Source of the DNA: Cytophagales bacterium
Lineage (GTDB): Bacteria > Bacteroidota > Bacteroidia > Cytophagales > Cyclobacteriaceae
Length of the DNA: 64,000 nt
Assembly: GCA_017303805.1 (NCBI GenBank)
Contig: JAFLBQ010000007.1
Span: 186,001-250,000 of the forward strand
Direction of reading: 5' to 3'
Every line of letters begins with the position of its first letter. Position 1 is the stretch's first letter. Below are positions 9,766 to 16,953 of the stretch, in pieces. The notes below the pieces were generated by a model, which did not search any database, had not been told where the DNA came from, and saw only the letters and a program-made list of their open reading frames with translations. The position numbers and the translations under genes are program-made.

Positions 9766-9853
9766 TTCGCAAATATATCACATATTTGCGAAATAATTCA
9801 CATTATCACACTTTTATGTGATAATTAATCTTTATCACATAAAAAGATGATAA
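9766..9853 (-). promoter_or_regulatory. SatD/DUF3307 operon promoter with repeated palindromic operators
   Basis: IR1 has perfect 11-base arms TTCGCAAATAT (9766-9776) and ATATTTGCGAA (9782-9792) around ATCAC. IR2 has perfect 9-base arms ATTATCACA (9802-9810) and TGTGATAAT (9817-9825). A third imperfect pair is TTATCACAT (9832-9840) with ATGATAA (9847-9853). The word TATCACA or its complement recurs across all three. On the minus strand TATATTTG (9770-9777) is a perfect TAnnTTTG -7 box lying inside IR1, so occupancy of IR1 should block transcription. This is the most elaborate operator visible in the window. Confidence 0.65.
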
Positions 9854-10039
9854 TTAGTATTGGAGTGGGTTCAGGTTATTCCGGGTTAGCTAAATGAATT
9901 TAAGGTATTTAATCTATCCGGGGTGTATAAATCCGAATCCGGATGGATTTTAAATCGTTCTATCTGCGCTCGACATTTACAAATTTCGGCCTGTTATGAA
10001 CCAACGGTAAGACCTTTTACCACCATACCACCATACGCT
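9854..10039. other. Non-coding gap between SatD promoter and lipoprotein gene
   Basis: No gene is visible. The only structure I see is AAATCC (9929-9934) pairing with GGATTT (9945-9950) around a self-complementary ATCCGGAT, about 90 bases downstream of the minus-strand lipoprotein stop. It lacks a T-run, so I do not call it a terminator. Confidence 0.4.
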
Positions 10040-10507
10040 TCATCTGTCTGCTATGGTATATGTCCACGTACCACCCAGAGTAACCTTAGGTTTCTTTTTA
10101 AAACTCTTGTCTTTAGAGTCTAACTTAACTGTATCTACATTATTGATTACAAACGTTTGGCCCCAAGTAGGGTTAGTTGCAAGAAATCGACTTTCAATTT
10201 TTGCACTGTAATCTTTCTTAAGAATAAATGAGTACGTTCCCGTAACTGTGTCCCAGTCAAGCTTTGGAATTACTTTAGGATTTAAATAGTTGTCTCTTAA
10301 ACTCAAGTCATAGGTCTGTATCGAGTCCCTTATACCAGCTGCATATTCATGGTCGCCTGGAAATTTAAACTCCTTGGGATAGAAGACTTTTATATGCTTG
10401 TCCGATTTACTTTTGTTTTGAATAACCACAGCTATTCCGGGGTCACATGAAGTCAAAGTCATTACAAATAAAAATCTAATCAGTATTGTTAATAATCCTT
10501 TGTCCAT
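10040..10507 (-). CDS. Small predicted lipoprotein, unknown function
   Basis: The protein has 155 residues. The N-terminus is a hydrophobic signal ending in the lipobox LTSC with the lipidated Cys21, so it should be exported and membrane-anchored. The mature part is hydrophilic and lysine-rich, with alternating patterns suggestive of a beta fold (for example GTYSFILKKDYSAKI and VTLGGTWTYTI). I recognise no domain. The gene is divergent from the S9 peptidase gene and appears monocistronic. The coding call is supported by the clean signal peptide, but there are no close relatives I can name. Confidence 0.65.
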   Translation of the reverse strand: MDKGLLTILIRFLFVMTLTSCDPGIAVVIQNKSKSDKHIKVFYPKEFKFPGDHEYAAGIRDSIQTYDLSLRDNYLNPKVIPKLDWDTVTGTYSFILKKDYSAKIESRFLATNPTWGQTFVINNVDTVKLDSKDKSFKKKPKVTLGGTWTYTIADR

Positions 10508-10671
10508 GTCATCCTTTAGTGGCTTTGCCCGGCAACACCCACATATATGGCTACCAGTGGCTTAAGCCCTCCAAGATAAGTCTCGCTCAATCTGCGCGCA
10601 AGTCAACTGCATAGTTAAATTTTCGCGATACCGTACTGTGGCATTAAAAACCAGTTGCGTATCTTGTTCAC

Positions 10672-12708
10672 ATGAAAAAGCTAAATTTCATCTTCATTCT
10701 TTTTTCCATAACTACTTCAGCTCAAACGCTCGAGCAGTTTATAAGCCACCCCATCGAGAGCAACTTTGCTGCTTCGCCTGATGGCAAACACATTGCCTGG
10801 GTACTCAACGATCATGGCAAGCGCAACATCTGGGTAAAGTCGGGCACCGATTTGCCACGCCAGCTTACCGAGTATCAATCCGATGACGGCCAGGAATTAT
10901 CGCAACTTACTTTCTCGCCCAACGGCACCAAGTTATTATATGTGCGGGGTGGTGCTGCTAATCGTGCTGGTCAAAACCCCAATCCGGCAAGTTTATCAGA
11001 GGGTGCAGAACAAGCCATCTATTATAAAGACATTTTGTCGAAGAGCCCCCCGGCAAAAATAGCAACCGGGTCTAATCCGGTATTTTTCAGAGATGGCATC
11101 CGGTTTCTCTTTAGCAAAGGCGGCCAGATATATGAATCGCCTTTGGATATAAATGCTACTCCTAAACTTTTGTTTTCGGCAAGAGGCGGCAACCATAGTC
11201 CGCGCTTTTCGCCCGATGGCAACGAAGTGTTATTTGTTAGCGACCGGGGCGATCATAGTTTTATCGGGGTGTACAATCTGTTGCGTAGAAGCATTCGCTG
11301 GATTGCACCCGAAGTGGCGCATGATAACTTTCCGGTATGGTCGCCCGAGGGAAAACAAATAGCCTTTATTCGCACGAGTGCCACAAAAATAGGAGCGTTG
11401 AATAATCTAACGGCCGGGGTGAAGTTTGAAGTATGGGTTGCCGATGCTCAGAGTGGGATTGCCAAGCCGATTTGGAAATCACCGGCCGATGATGGTGGCT
11501 TTGCACAATCGTATGTCAATACCCCGCTGGCCTGGTTGGCTTCCGGTCGTATTTTGTTTTTCTCCGAGCACCAGGGGTGGAATCATATTTACGCGATTAG
11601 CGATACCGGCAGTGAGCTGAAAGACATTACTCCGGGCGAAGGAGAAGTGGAAAATTTTATTCCCGATGCCACCGGCAAATTCATTTACTTCGATGGTAAC
11701 CGCGAAGACATTAATCGCAGACACATCTGGAAGGTGGATGTAACCACGGGCGTTCCGGTTGCGGTTACTGCGGGCGAGGGTATCGAAATGTATCCTGCAC
11801 TTGCAGGCAATGTGGTGTACGCATTTCGCTCTACGGCTACCACATCTAAAACATTGGTGCGTATAGATGAAGCGAGCAAAACTACTGTTCCGGTTAATCC
11901 GCAAAAGCTCAATACGTTTTCAAGCGCTGCCTTCGTAAAGCCTGAGGCGGTGTTGCTGAAAGCTGCCGATGGTACAACTATTCATGCGCAGTTGTTCATC
12001 AATCACGCGGCCAGCGCTAAACGCCCGGGCATTGTGTTTATGCATGGTGGCCCGATACGCCAGATGTTGCTTGGGTTTCACTACAGCGATTACTATATCA
12101 ACACGTATGCATTCAACCAATACCTTGCAGCCCAGGGGTATGCAGTGCTCTCTGTAAACTTTCGGTCGGGCACCGGGTATGGTCGTGATTTTCGGAGATC
12201 GAAAAATCAAGGCCCACGGGGCGCGAGTGAATACCAGGACATAGTAGCTGCGGCAAAGCACTTGCAATCGCTGCCCGAAGTAGAGGCAACTAAAATTGGT
12301 TTGTGGGGTGGCTCGTACGGTGGCTATTTAACAGCGATGGGCTTATCGCGGAATCCTGAAATTTTTAAAGCTGGTGTAGATGTGCATGGGGTTCACGATT
12401 GGTCTTTTAATGGGCAGGATGCCACCAACTTATGGGGATTGCAGAAAAATGAATTGGACGTGGCTGTAAAGTCATCGCCCATTGCCGATCTATCCAAATG
12501 GTCGGGCCCGGTGTTAATGGTGCATGGCGATGATGATCGCAATGTAAACTTTCAACAAACTGTGGATTTGGTGGAGAAACTTCGCGAGCGAAAGGTGCCG
12601 GTAGAAGTATTTATACTGCCCGATGAAGTGCACGGCTTTTTGCGGTATGAAAGCTGGAAGCAAGTGTTTGAGAAGGCGAAAGATTTTTTTGATAGGAAAC
12701 TGAAATAG
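10672..12708 (+). CDS. Secreted S9-family (prolyl oligopeptidase/DPP-like) serine peptidase
   Basis: The 678-residue protein starts with a cleavable signal peptide (about residues 1-17, ending TSAQ). It has an N-terminal beta-propeller built of WD40/TolB-like PD40 units, such as FSPDGNEVLFVSDR and WSPEGKQIAFIR, at about residues 25-400. The C-terminal alpha/beta hydrolase has Ser548 in GGSYGG, Asp622 in HGDDDRNV and His654 in DEVHGF, a complete triad. The oxyanion segment is MHGGP. S9 enzymes cleave short peptides, commonly after proline or releasing dipeptides; here the site would be periplasmic. The gene is followed by a CCAG/TGG repeat element. Confidence 0.93.
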   Translation: MKKLNFIFILFSITTSAQTLEQFISHPIESNFAASPDGKHIAWVLNDHGKRNIWVKSGTDLPRQLTEYQSDDGQELSQLTFSPNGTKLLYVRGGAANRAGQNPNPASLSEGAEQAIYYKDILSKSPPAKIATGSNPVFFRDGIRFLFSKGGQIYESPLDINATPKLLFSARGGNHSPRFSPDGNEVLFVSDRGDHSFIGVYNLLRRSIRWIAPEVAHDNFPVWSPEGKQIAFIRTSATKIGALNNLTAGVKFEVWVADAQSGIAKPIWKSPADDGGFAQSYVNTPLAWLASGRILFFSEHQGWNHIYAISDTGSELKDITPGEGEVENFIPDATGKFIYFDGNREDINRRHIWKVDVTTGVPVAVTAGEGIEMYPALAGNVVYAFRSTATTSKTLVRIDEASKTTVPVNPQKLNTFSSAAFVKPEAVLLKAADGTTIHAQLFINHAASAKRPGIVFMHGGPIRQMLLGFHYSDYYINTYAFNQYLAAQGYAVLSVNFRSGTGYGRDFRRSKNQGPRGASEYQDIVAAAKHLQSLPEVEATKIGLWGGSYGGYLTAMGLSRNPEIFKAGVDVHGVHDWSFNGQDATNLWGLQKNELDVAVKSSPIADLSKWSGPVLMVHGDDDRNVNFQQTVDLVEKLRERKVPVEVFILPDEVHGFLRYESWKQVFEKAKDFFDRKLK

Positions 12709-12885
12709 TTGCTGCTTGCTCGTTACTAATCGCTGGTTTGTTTTGGCTTTGATTTAATTTAATAGGTTGGGTTATTGGTAATCAGTAATCGGTATTCTGT
12801 ACATGGTATTCAGTAGTCTATATTTTATAAATTAGACTACATTAACGAGAAGCCAGAAACGAGTAACCAGCAACCAACAGAAGTT
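12709..12885. repeat. CCAG/TGG-type intergenic repeat, copy A
   Basis: The gap begins directly after the peptidase stop with TTGCTGCTTGCTCGTTACT and ends before the sirtuin with GAGTAACCAGCAACC. These are imperfect reverse complements, so the transcript could fold back. The centre contains TAGTCTA and TAGACTA as a perfect 7-base inverted pair around an AT-rich loop, plus AATCAGTAATC, a word family also found in copy B. The composition is low-complexity and non-coding. See copies B and C. Confidence 0.6.
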
Positions 12886-13575
12886 ATGAAAAAATTAGTA
12901 GTCCTCACCGGAGCGGGCATTAGTGCCGAAAGCGGTATTGCTACCTTTCGGGATGCGGGTGGTTTATGGGAAGGATACAAGGTTGAGGATGTGGCTACGC
13001 CTGAAGCCTGGGATCGTAATCCGGCATTGGTACTTGATTTCTATAATCAACGCAGAAGAAAAGCTCACGAGGTAAAACCCAATAGAGGCCATGAAATTTT
13101 AGCAGAGCTGGAAAAGCACTTTAATGTTACCATCATCACACAGAATGTAGATAACCTGCACGAGCGCGCAGGATCATCGCGGGTAATTCATTTGCATGGA
13201 AGTTTGTTTGAATCGCGCAGCACTAAAAATCCAAACCTGGTTTACACAATTAACAGTACCGAATTAAATCTGGGCGATACGTGTGAGCTCGGGTCGCAGT
13301 TGCGCCCCAACATTGTGTGGTTTGGTGAGGCGGTGCCCATGATCGAAGTGGCTGCTGAGATTGCTTCCGGTGCCGATGTGTTTTTAGTGGTGGGTACTTC
13401 TATGGTGGTGTATCCCGCGGCTGGGTTAATTGATTACGTACCCGATCGGGTTCCCAAATACGTTGTCGATCCGAAGAAACCCGAAATCCTGCACGTACCA
13501 AATCTTGAGTTTATTGTGGACAAGGCAAGTACCGGAATGGAAAAGGTGCAGAAGATGTTGGTTGATGGTTTTTAG
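12886..13575 (+). CDS. Sir2-family NAD-dependent protein deacylase
   Basis: The 229-residue sirtuin has the NAD-binding motif GAGISAESGI (residues 9-18), TQNVDNLHERAG, and catalytic His104 in HLHGS. Tyr53 and Arg56 in DFYNQRRR fit the YxxR signature of SIRT5/CobB-like enzymes, which remove succinyl and malonyl groups as well as acetyl. The usual zinc-binding CxxC...CxxC module is eroded: only one cysteine (DTCELG) remains between HLHGS and LRPNIVWFGE, so this enzyme probably has no structural zinc. The gene lies between two CCAG/TGG repeat elements and has no operon partner. Confidence 0.92.
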   Translation: MKKLVVLTGAGISAESGIATFRDAGGLWEGYKVEDVATPEAWDRNPALVLDFYNQRRRKAHEVKPNRGHEILAELEKHFNVTIITQNVDNLHERAGSSRVIHLHGSLFESRSTKNPNLVYTINSTELNLGDTCELGSQLRPNIVWFGEAVPMIEVAAEIASGADVFLVVGTSMVVYPAAGLIDYVPDRVPKYVVDPKKPEILHVPNLEFIVDKASTGMEKVQKMLVDGF

Positions 13576-13698
13576 TTACTGGTCTCTGGTTGCTCGTTTT
13601 CTGGTTGTCCAGATCACTATCCACCGATTACTGATTACTGACTACCAACTACCCTCACAACTCGCCAAACCAGCTACCAGAAGCCAGCAACAAGTAAC
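13576..13698. repeat. CCAG/TGG-type intergenic repeat, copy B
   Basis: It fills the gap between the convergent sirtuin and DUF1080 genes. The left half is TGG-rich (TTACTGGTCTCTGGTTGC) and the right half CCA-rich (CCAGAAGCCAGCAAC), so the element is an imperfect inverted repeat. The middle contains GATTACTGATTACTGACT. It may act as a bidirectional terminator-like structure, but no T-run is present. Confidence 0.6.
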
Positions 13699-14469
13699 TT
13701 ATTCCAACTCCCGCAACTTTACATTCCTGAAATTGATAGGTTGCCCTTCGCTTTGTAGTGCAATAAATCCAGCAGTTAATGGAGTGCCCGGTTTCCAGAG
13801 GGTGCTATCATAACCATTCACAACCCCACCGCCCATGGTAGGCTTGGAGTATTGAAGTACCGTATCGCCATTTATAATTTGAGTAATCAGCGAATCGCCC
13901 CAAACAATCAGTTCTGCCTGCACCCATTCGTTTTTACCATAGGTTTTAGAGGTAGAGTTCAGACAGTGTCCGGGGTAAACTTCGCCCTTGTAAACAATGT
14001 TGGTACCAGGTGAACACATGTTACCTGTTGGACGGGACTTACCATCATCCAGTCCGGCAAGGAGTTGCATCTCAACTGAAATAGGCCAGTTCTGTTCTTT
14101 GAGCATGGTACGCGGATCTTGCGAATGAAACATAATGCCACTGTTAAGGATTGTGTAGTCCGGAGCACCCTGTTGCAATTCGCCCGTAAACTGATACTCC
14201 AGTTTAAGATGAAACCGCGAAAAAGGTTTGTTGTAATACAAATGAGCAAACTGATCATTAAAATCACCGTATTGATCGTACCGCACCTGAATCATATTAT
14301 CCACTACCCGAAAGGTGTTACCAAAATTCTCACCTACGTCATGATGATGGATTTTAACAGTCCAATCGCGAAGGTCTTTACCGTTGAACAGATTGACCCA
14401 GACTTCATTTTCTTCTTTGGGTGAGCAGGAGAGAAGCAGCAAAGAAATAAGATACACGTACTTGATCAT
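13699..14469 (-). CDS. DUF1080 (3-keto-disaccharide hydrolase-like) lipoprotein
   Basis: The 256-residue protein has a lipoprotein signal ending LLSC, with lipidated Cys15. The mature part begins VNLFNGKDLRDWTV, the characteristic opening of the DUF1080 fold (a concanavalin-like beta sandwich), and continues through FHLKLEYQF and SGIMFHSQDP to a C-terminal ALQSEGQPINFRNVKL. Family members are often linked to carbohydrate breakdown; some act on 3-keto-glycosides. It stands alone, convergent with the sirtuin gene, so the substrate cannot be inferred from context. Confidence 0.88.
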   Translation of the reverse strand: MIKYVYLISLLLLSCSPKEENEVWVNLFNGKDLRDWTVKIHHHDVGENFGNTFRVVDNMIQVRYDQYGDFNDQFAHLYYNKPFSRFHLKLEYQFTGELQQGAPDYTILNSGIMFHSQDPRTMLKEQNWPISVEMQLLAGLDDGKSRPTGNMCSPGTNIVYKGEVYPGHCLNSTSKTYGKNEWVQAELIVWGDSLITQIINGDTVLQYSKPTMGGGVVNGYDSTLWKPGTPLTAGFIALQSEGQPINFRNVKLRELE

Positions 14470-14548
14470 AGCAAACAGAATTGAAGCTCTAAGTTAAAGC
14501 ACATTTCTCGGTAATTGAATATAAACCATTAATTTGCCGGCTACATCT

Positions 14549-15328
14549 ATGCTTTCCCTGCGCCACGTAACTATTACCCGGTACATAACCCCGCTACGTG
14601 AAGGGGGGTCGTTGCCGGCTTTGGTAGAAGCAGACGACCAGTTTATGTACGTGCTCAAGTTTAAGGGTGCGGGGCAGGGCCGCAAAGCATTAATTGCCGA
14701 GTTGCTGGGTGGTGAAATTGCGCGTGCGCTCGGGCTACGCGTACCAGAAATTGTTGTTGCCAACCTCGATGCCGCTTTTGGCCGGATAGAAGGCGATGAA
14801 GAAATTCAGGATTTGTTGAAGGCAAGCGTGGGCCTGAATCTGGCTGTGCATTACCTTTCCGGGGCGGTAACGTTCGATCCGTTGGTAACAAAAATTGAAG
14901 CCGAGCAGGCCTCAAAAATTGTTTGGCTGGATGGTTTGCTGATGAATGTGGATCGCACCGTTCGGAATCCCAACATGCTTTGGTGGAATAAAGAACTCTG
15001 GCTTATCGATCATGGGGCCGCACTTTATGTGCACCACACCTGGCACGATTGGCAAAATCCAGAACGCCCTTTTCCTAAAATTCAAGATCATGTACTGTTG
15101 GGGCAGGCTACTCAACTTAAGAAAGTGAGTTCCGAATGTGCGGCTTTACTTACCACCCAAAAGCTGGAAGCAATTGTAAACCTGATTCCGGAAGATTGGC
15201 TGGCTGGTGATCCTGCATTTTCTACCACGGCCGACCATCGTAAAGCTTACCTGCAAATCGTAACTTCGCGGGTGGCCCACGCAGAATTCTTTGTTAACGA
15301 AGCCCTTTATGCCCAATCACGTTTTTGA
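14549..15328 (+). CDS. HipA-like kinase (HipA_2 type)
   Basis: I choose ATG 14549 (259 residues) over an in-frame TTG 15 bases upstream because MLSLRHVTITRYITPL is a normal start. Kinase-like features are VLKFKGAGQGRKAL (nucleotide-binding lysine region), NVDRTVRNPN with candidate catalytic Asp135 and metal ligand Asn140, and LIDHGAAL with Asp154 in the DFG-equivalent position. Unlike classical HipA it lacks the N-terminal subdomain and no HipB antitoxin gene is adjacent. The following DUF3037 gene overlaps its end by 20 bases. The target is unknown. Confidence 0.78.
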   Translation: MLSLRHVTITRYITPLREGGSLPALVEADDQFMYVLKFKGAGQGRKALIAELLGGEIARALGLRVPEIVVANLDAAFGRIEGDEEIQDLLKASVGLNLAVHYLSGAVTFDPLVTKIEAEQASKIVWLDGLLMNVDRTVRNPNMLWWNKELWLIDHGAALYVHHTWHDWQNPERPFPKIQDHVLLGQATQLKKVSSECAALLTTQKLEAIVNLIPEDWLAGDPAFSTTADHRKAYLQIVTSRVAHAEFFVNEALYAQSRF

Positions 15329-15689
15329 ATATGCCATTATTCGGGTTGTGCCGAAGGTTGAGCGCGAAGAGTTCGTGAATGTAGGCGTGATTCTATATTG
15401 TGGCCCGTTAAAATTTCTGAAAACAAAAATTGAGATTAATGCTTCGCGGATTACCGCGTTTTGTAAAGAGATAGAACTACAGGAAGTAACAGGATACATT
15501 CGAACGTTCGAGCACATAAGTGCCGGTGGCAAAGAAAGTGGCCCTATTGGCGAACTCCCGATGGCGGAACGTTTTCGCTGGCTTACAGCCACACGCAGCA
15601 CCATCCTTCAAACCTCTAAAGTACACCCGGGTATTACCGACAATCCGCAAGAAGTACTGGATAGGTTGTTTAAGCAGCACGTGCTTTAG
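15309..15689 (+). CDS. DUF3037 protein
   Basis: The protein has 126 residues from ATG 15309 (MPNHVFEYAIIRVVPKVERE), preferred over an upstream alternative start because it matches the usual beginning of DUF3037. The core EFVNVGVILYC is the family hallmark. It overlaps the 3' end of the HipA-like kinase gene by 20 bases in another frame, which implies co-expression and often marks a functional pair. No enzymatic role is established; it could be a partner, substrate or regulator of the kinase. Confidence 0.85.
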   Translation: MPNHVFEYAIIRVVPKVEREEFVNVGVILYCGPLKFLKTKIEINASRITAFCKEIELQEVTGYIRTFEHISAGGKESGPIGELPMAERFRWLTATRSTILQTSKVHPGITDNPQEVLDRLFKQHVL

Positions 15690-15790
15690 CATGTTGCTGG
15701 TTGCTGATCACTGGTCACTGGTTGCTGGTTACTTGTAGCTGGTTACGGTAGCAAGAACCAGCAACCAGAAGCCAGTAACCAGCACCTAAT
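15690..15790. repeat. CCAG/TGG-type intergenic repeat, copy C
   Basis: This is the clearest copy. CTGGTTGCTGGTT (15718-15730) is a perfect reverse complement of AACCAGCAACCAG (15756-15768), and the flanking TGG-rich and CCA-rich stretches extend the pairing imperfectly. It begins directly after the DUF3037 stop and ends at the convergent SnoaL-like gene. Confidence 0.68.
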
Positions 15791-16285
15791 TTATTCCTTC
15801 GGATAAACCGCTATTGCGCCCACGCACACAATGCGCCACTTGCCGTCTTTCCCTTTTTCAAGAATCCGGATCTGGGAAGTTTCATCGCGGTCGATGTCGT
15901 CATTTACGCGTTGGGTATAGCGCGCATACGCACCATTGCCATACACCCGAATACTAACCCAGTTGCGATCTATTTTTACTAAGCCTTTTTGGAACGCAAC
16001 ATCTATGGTGCGGTTGGCAACCTGGGTGCGAAAGTAGTCATCGAACGATTTGCGGATGTTTTCCCAACCCTCAATAAAACTGGTGCCGGTAGAATCGGAG
16101 TACGACCAATAGGAATAGCTGCTATGCAGCCACGTATCTTCCCAATCTTTGCGTTTGAGGTTAAAGAATGAATCGGTTTCTTTTTCGATTACGGCCTTTA
16201 TGGCGGCCGTTTCTTTGGACTCTTGAGCGTTGACCGTTGCACCCACCAGGCACAACAAACCAATTATTAGGGTAAGCGTTTTCAT
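15791..16285 (-). CDS. Secreted SnoaL/NTF2-like protein, paralogue 1
   Basis: The 164-residue protein has a signal peptide (MKTLTLIIGLLCLVGATVNA) followed by a cystatin-like alpha+beta domain of the NTF2/SnoaL/DUF4440 type. Marks are the N-terminal helix IKAVIEKETDSFFNLKRKDW, the segment YSYWSYSDSTGTSFIEGWE, and a C-terminal strand pair ending KDGKWRIVCVGAIAV. These folds bind small molecules or act as isomerases, but no catalytic residues can be assigned. It is similar along its whole length to the next gene upstream (16372-16833), so the pair is a tandem duplication. Confidence 0.8.
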   Translation of the reverse strand: MKTLTLIIGLLCLVGATVNAQESKETAAIKAVIEKETDSFFNLKRKDWEDTWLHSSYSYWSYSDSTGTSFIEGWENIRKSFDDYFRTQVANRTIDVAFQKGLVKIDRNWVSIRVYGNGAYARYTQRVNDDIDRDETSQIRILEKGKDGKWRIVCVGAIAVYPKE

Positions 16286-16371
16286 GGGCAGGTAGTTTTA
16301 TCTGCTTAAAAGTTAACCAAACAGCCGTTAATTTTGAAAGGTTTGGGCAACAGAATTTGTCGGGTGTAAGC

Positions 16372-16833
16372 TTATTTTTTTACTGGCAGCGCTTTATCAA
16401 TGGCCTGCATACATACTATTCGCCAGGTAAGGCCTTGTTTTTCGAGGGTGCGTATCTGCACTGTCTCACTCTGGTCTCGCCCTTCGGTAATGTGCTGCGT
16501 AAAACGAACATACGCCCCGTTTTCATAAATCCGGATTTCCTCCCAGCGGTTCACAACTTCACCCGCTGCCGGGTGGGCCGATTTAAAATACCGTTCAAAA
16601 GCCTTTTTCATTGCTTCCCACCCTTCAACCAGCCGGGTGCCGGAACTACCTGTGTACGACCAGTAAACATAGGGTTCATGTACCCACGCATCGGCCCAGG
16701 TTTTATAGTCGGCATTCAGGTAGGCAGTGGTTTCCTGCTCAATTACCCGCTTAATCATATCTGTATCGGTTTGGGCACGCGCGGTGCCAGCCACAAGAAG
16801 GAGCAATACGATATGCCGTACGTAATTCATCAC
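16372..16833 (-). CDS. Secreted SnoaL/NTF2-like protein, paralogue 2
   Basis: The 153-residue protein has a signal peptide ending at TARAQ and the same domain as its neighbour. Equivalent blocks are IKRVIEQETTAYLNADYKTW, EPYVYWSYTGSSGTRLVEGWE, IYENGAYVRFTQH and LTWRIVCMQAI. The shared WSYx(T/G)GTxxxEGWE block may form the pocket. The two genes lie head-to-tail 86 bases apart and may be co-transcribed. The promoter region upstream contains the TGAT-N4-ATCA palindrome described separately. Confidence 0.8.
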   Translation of the reverse strand: MMNYVRHIVLLLLVAGTARAQTDTDMIKRVIEQETTAYLNADYKTWADAWVHEPYVYWSYTGSSGTRLVEGWEAMKKAFERYFKSAHPAAGEVVNRWEEIRIYENGAYVRFTQHITEGRDQSETVQIRTLEKQGLTWRIVCMQAIDKALPVKK

Positions 16834-16891
16834 TGCAAAGAAACTAAAAGTAGGGTGTGCTGCTTTCTTTTTTACGTCAAAGCGGTAAAAA

Positions 16892-16905
16892 ATGATCTAA
16901 ATCAT
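16892..16905. promoter_or_regulatory. TGAT-N4-ATCA palindrome (FNR/CRP-like candidate site)
   Basis: ATGATCTAAATCAT is a perfect inverted repeat with half-site TGAT and 4-base spacing, the geometry of FNR/CRP-family operators. It sits in the divergent space 59 bases upstream of the SnoaL paralogue 2 start and 49 bases upstream of the ppk2 start, so it could control either. A chance match is possible. Confidence 0.3.
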
Positions 16906-16953
16906 AGGTTGCATTCGGTAACATTCAGTAGCTTGGTCTAAACCTCTAATCAC

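Noticed and set aside
14534-14548. TTG start 15 bases upstream for the HipA-like kinase
   Set aside because: ATG 14549 gives a normal N-terminus and the extension adds only five residues with no support.
12709-15790. CRISPR array or short tandem array from the CCAG-rich stretches
   Set aside because: Units are not regularly spaced, not identical, and there are no spacers or cas genes. The halves are inverted, not direct, repeats.
16357-16941. Plus-strand open frame of about 194 codons opposite SnoaL paralogue 2
   Set aside because: It is antisense to a gene with a signal peptide and a paralogue next door; the antisense protein is unlike anything recognisable.
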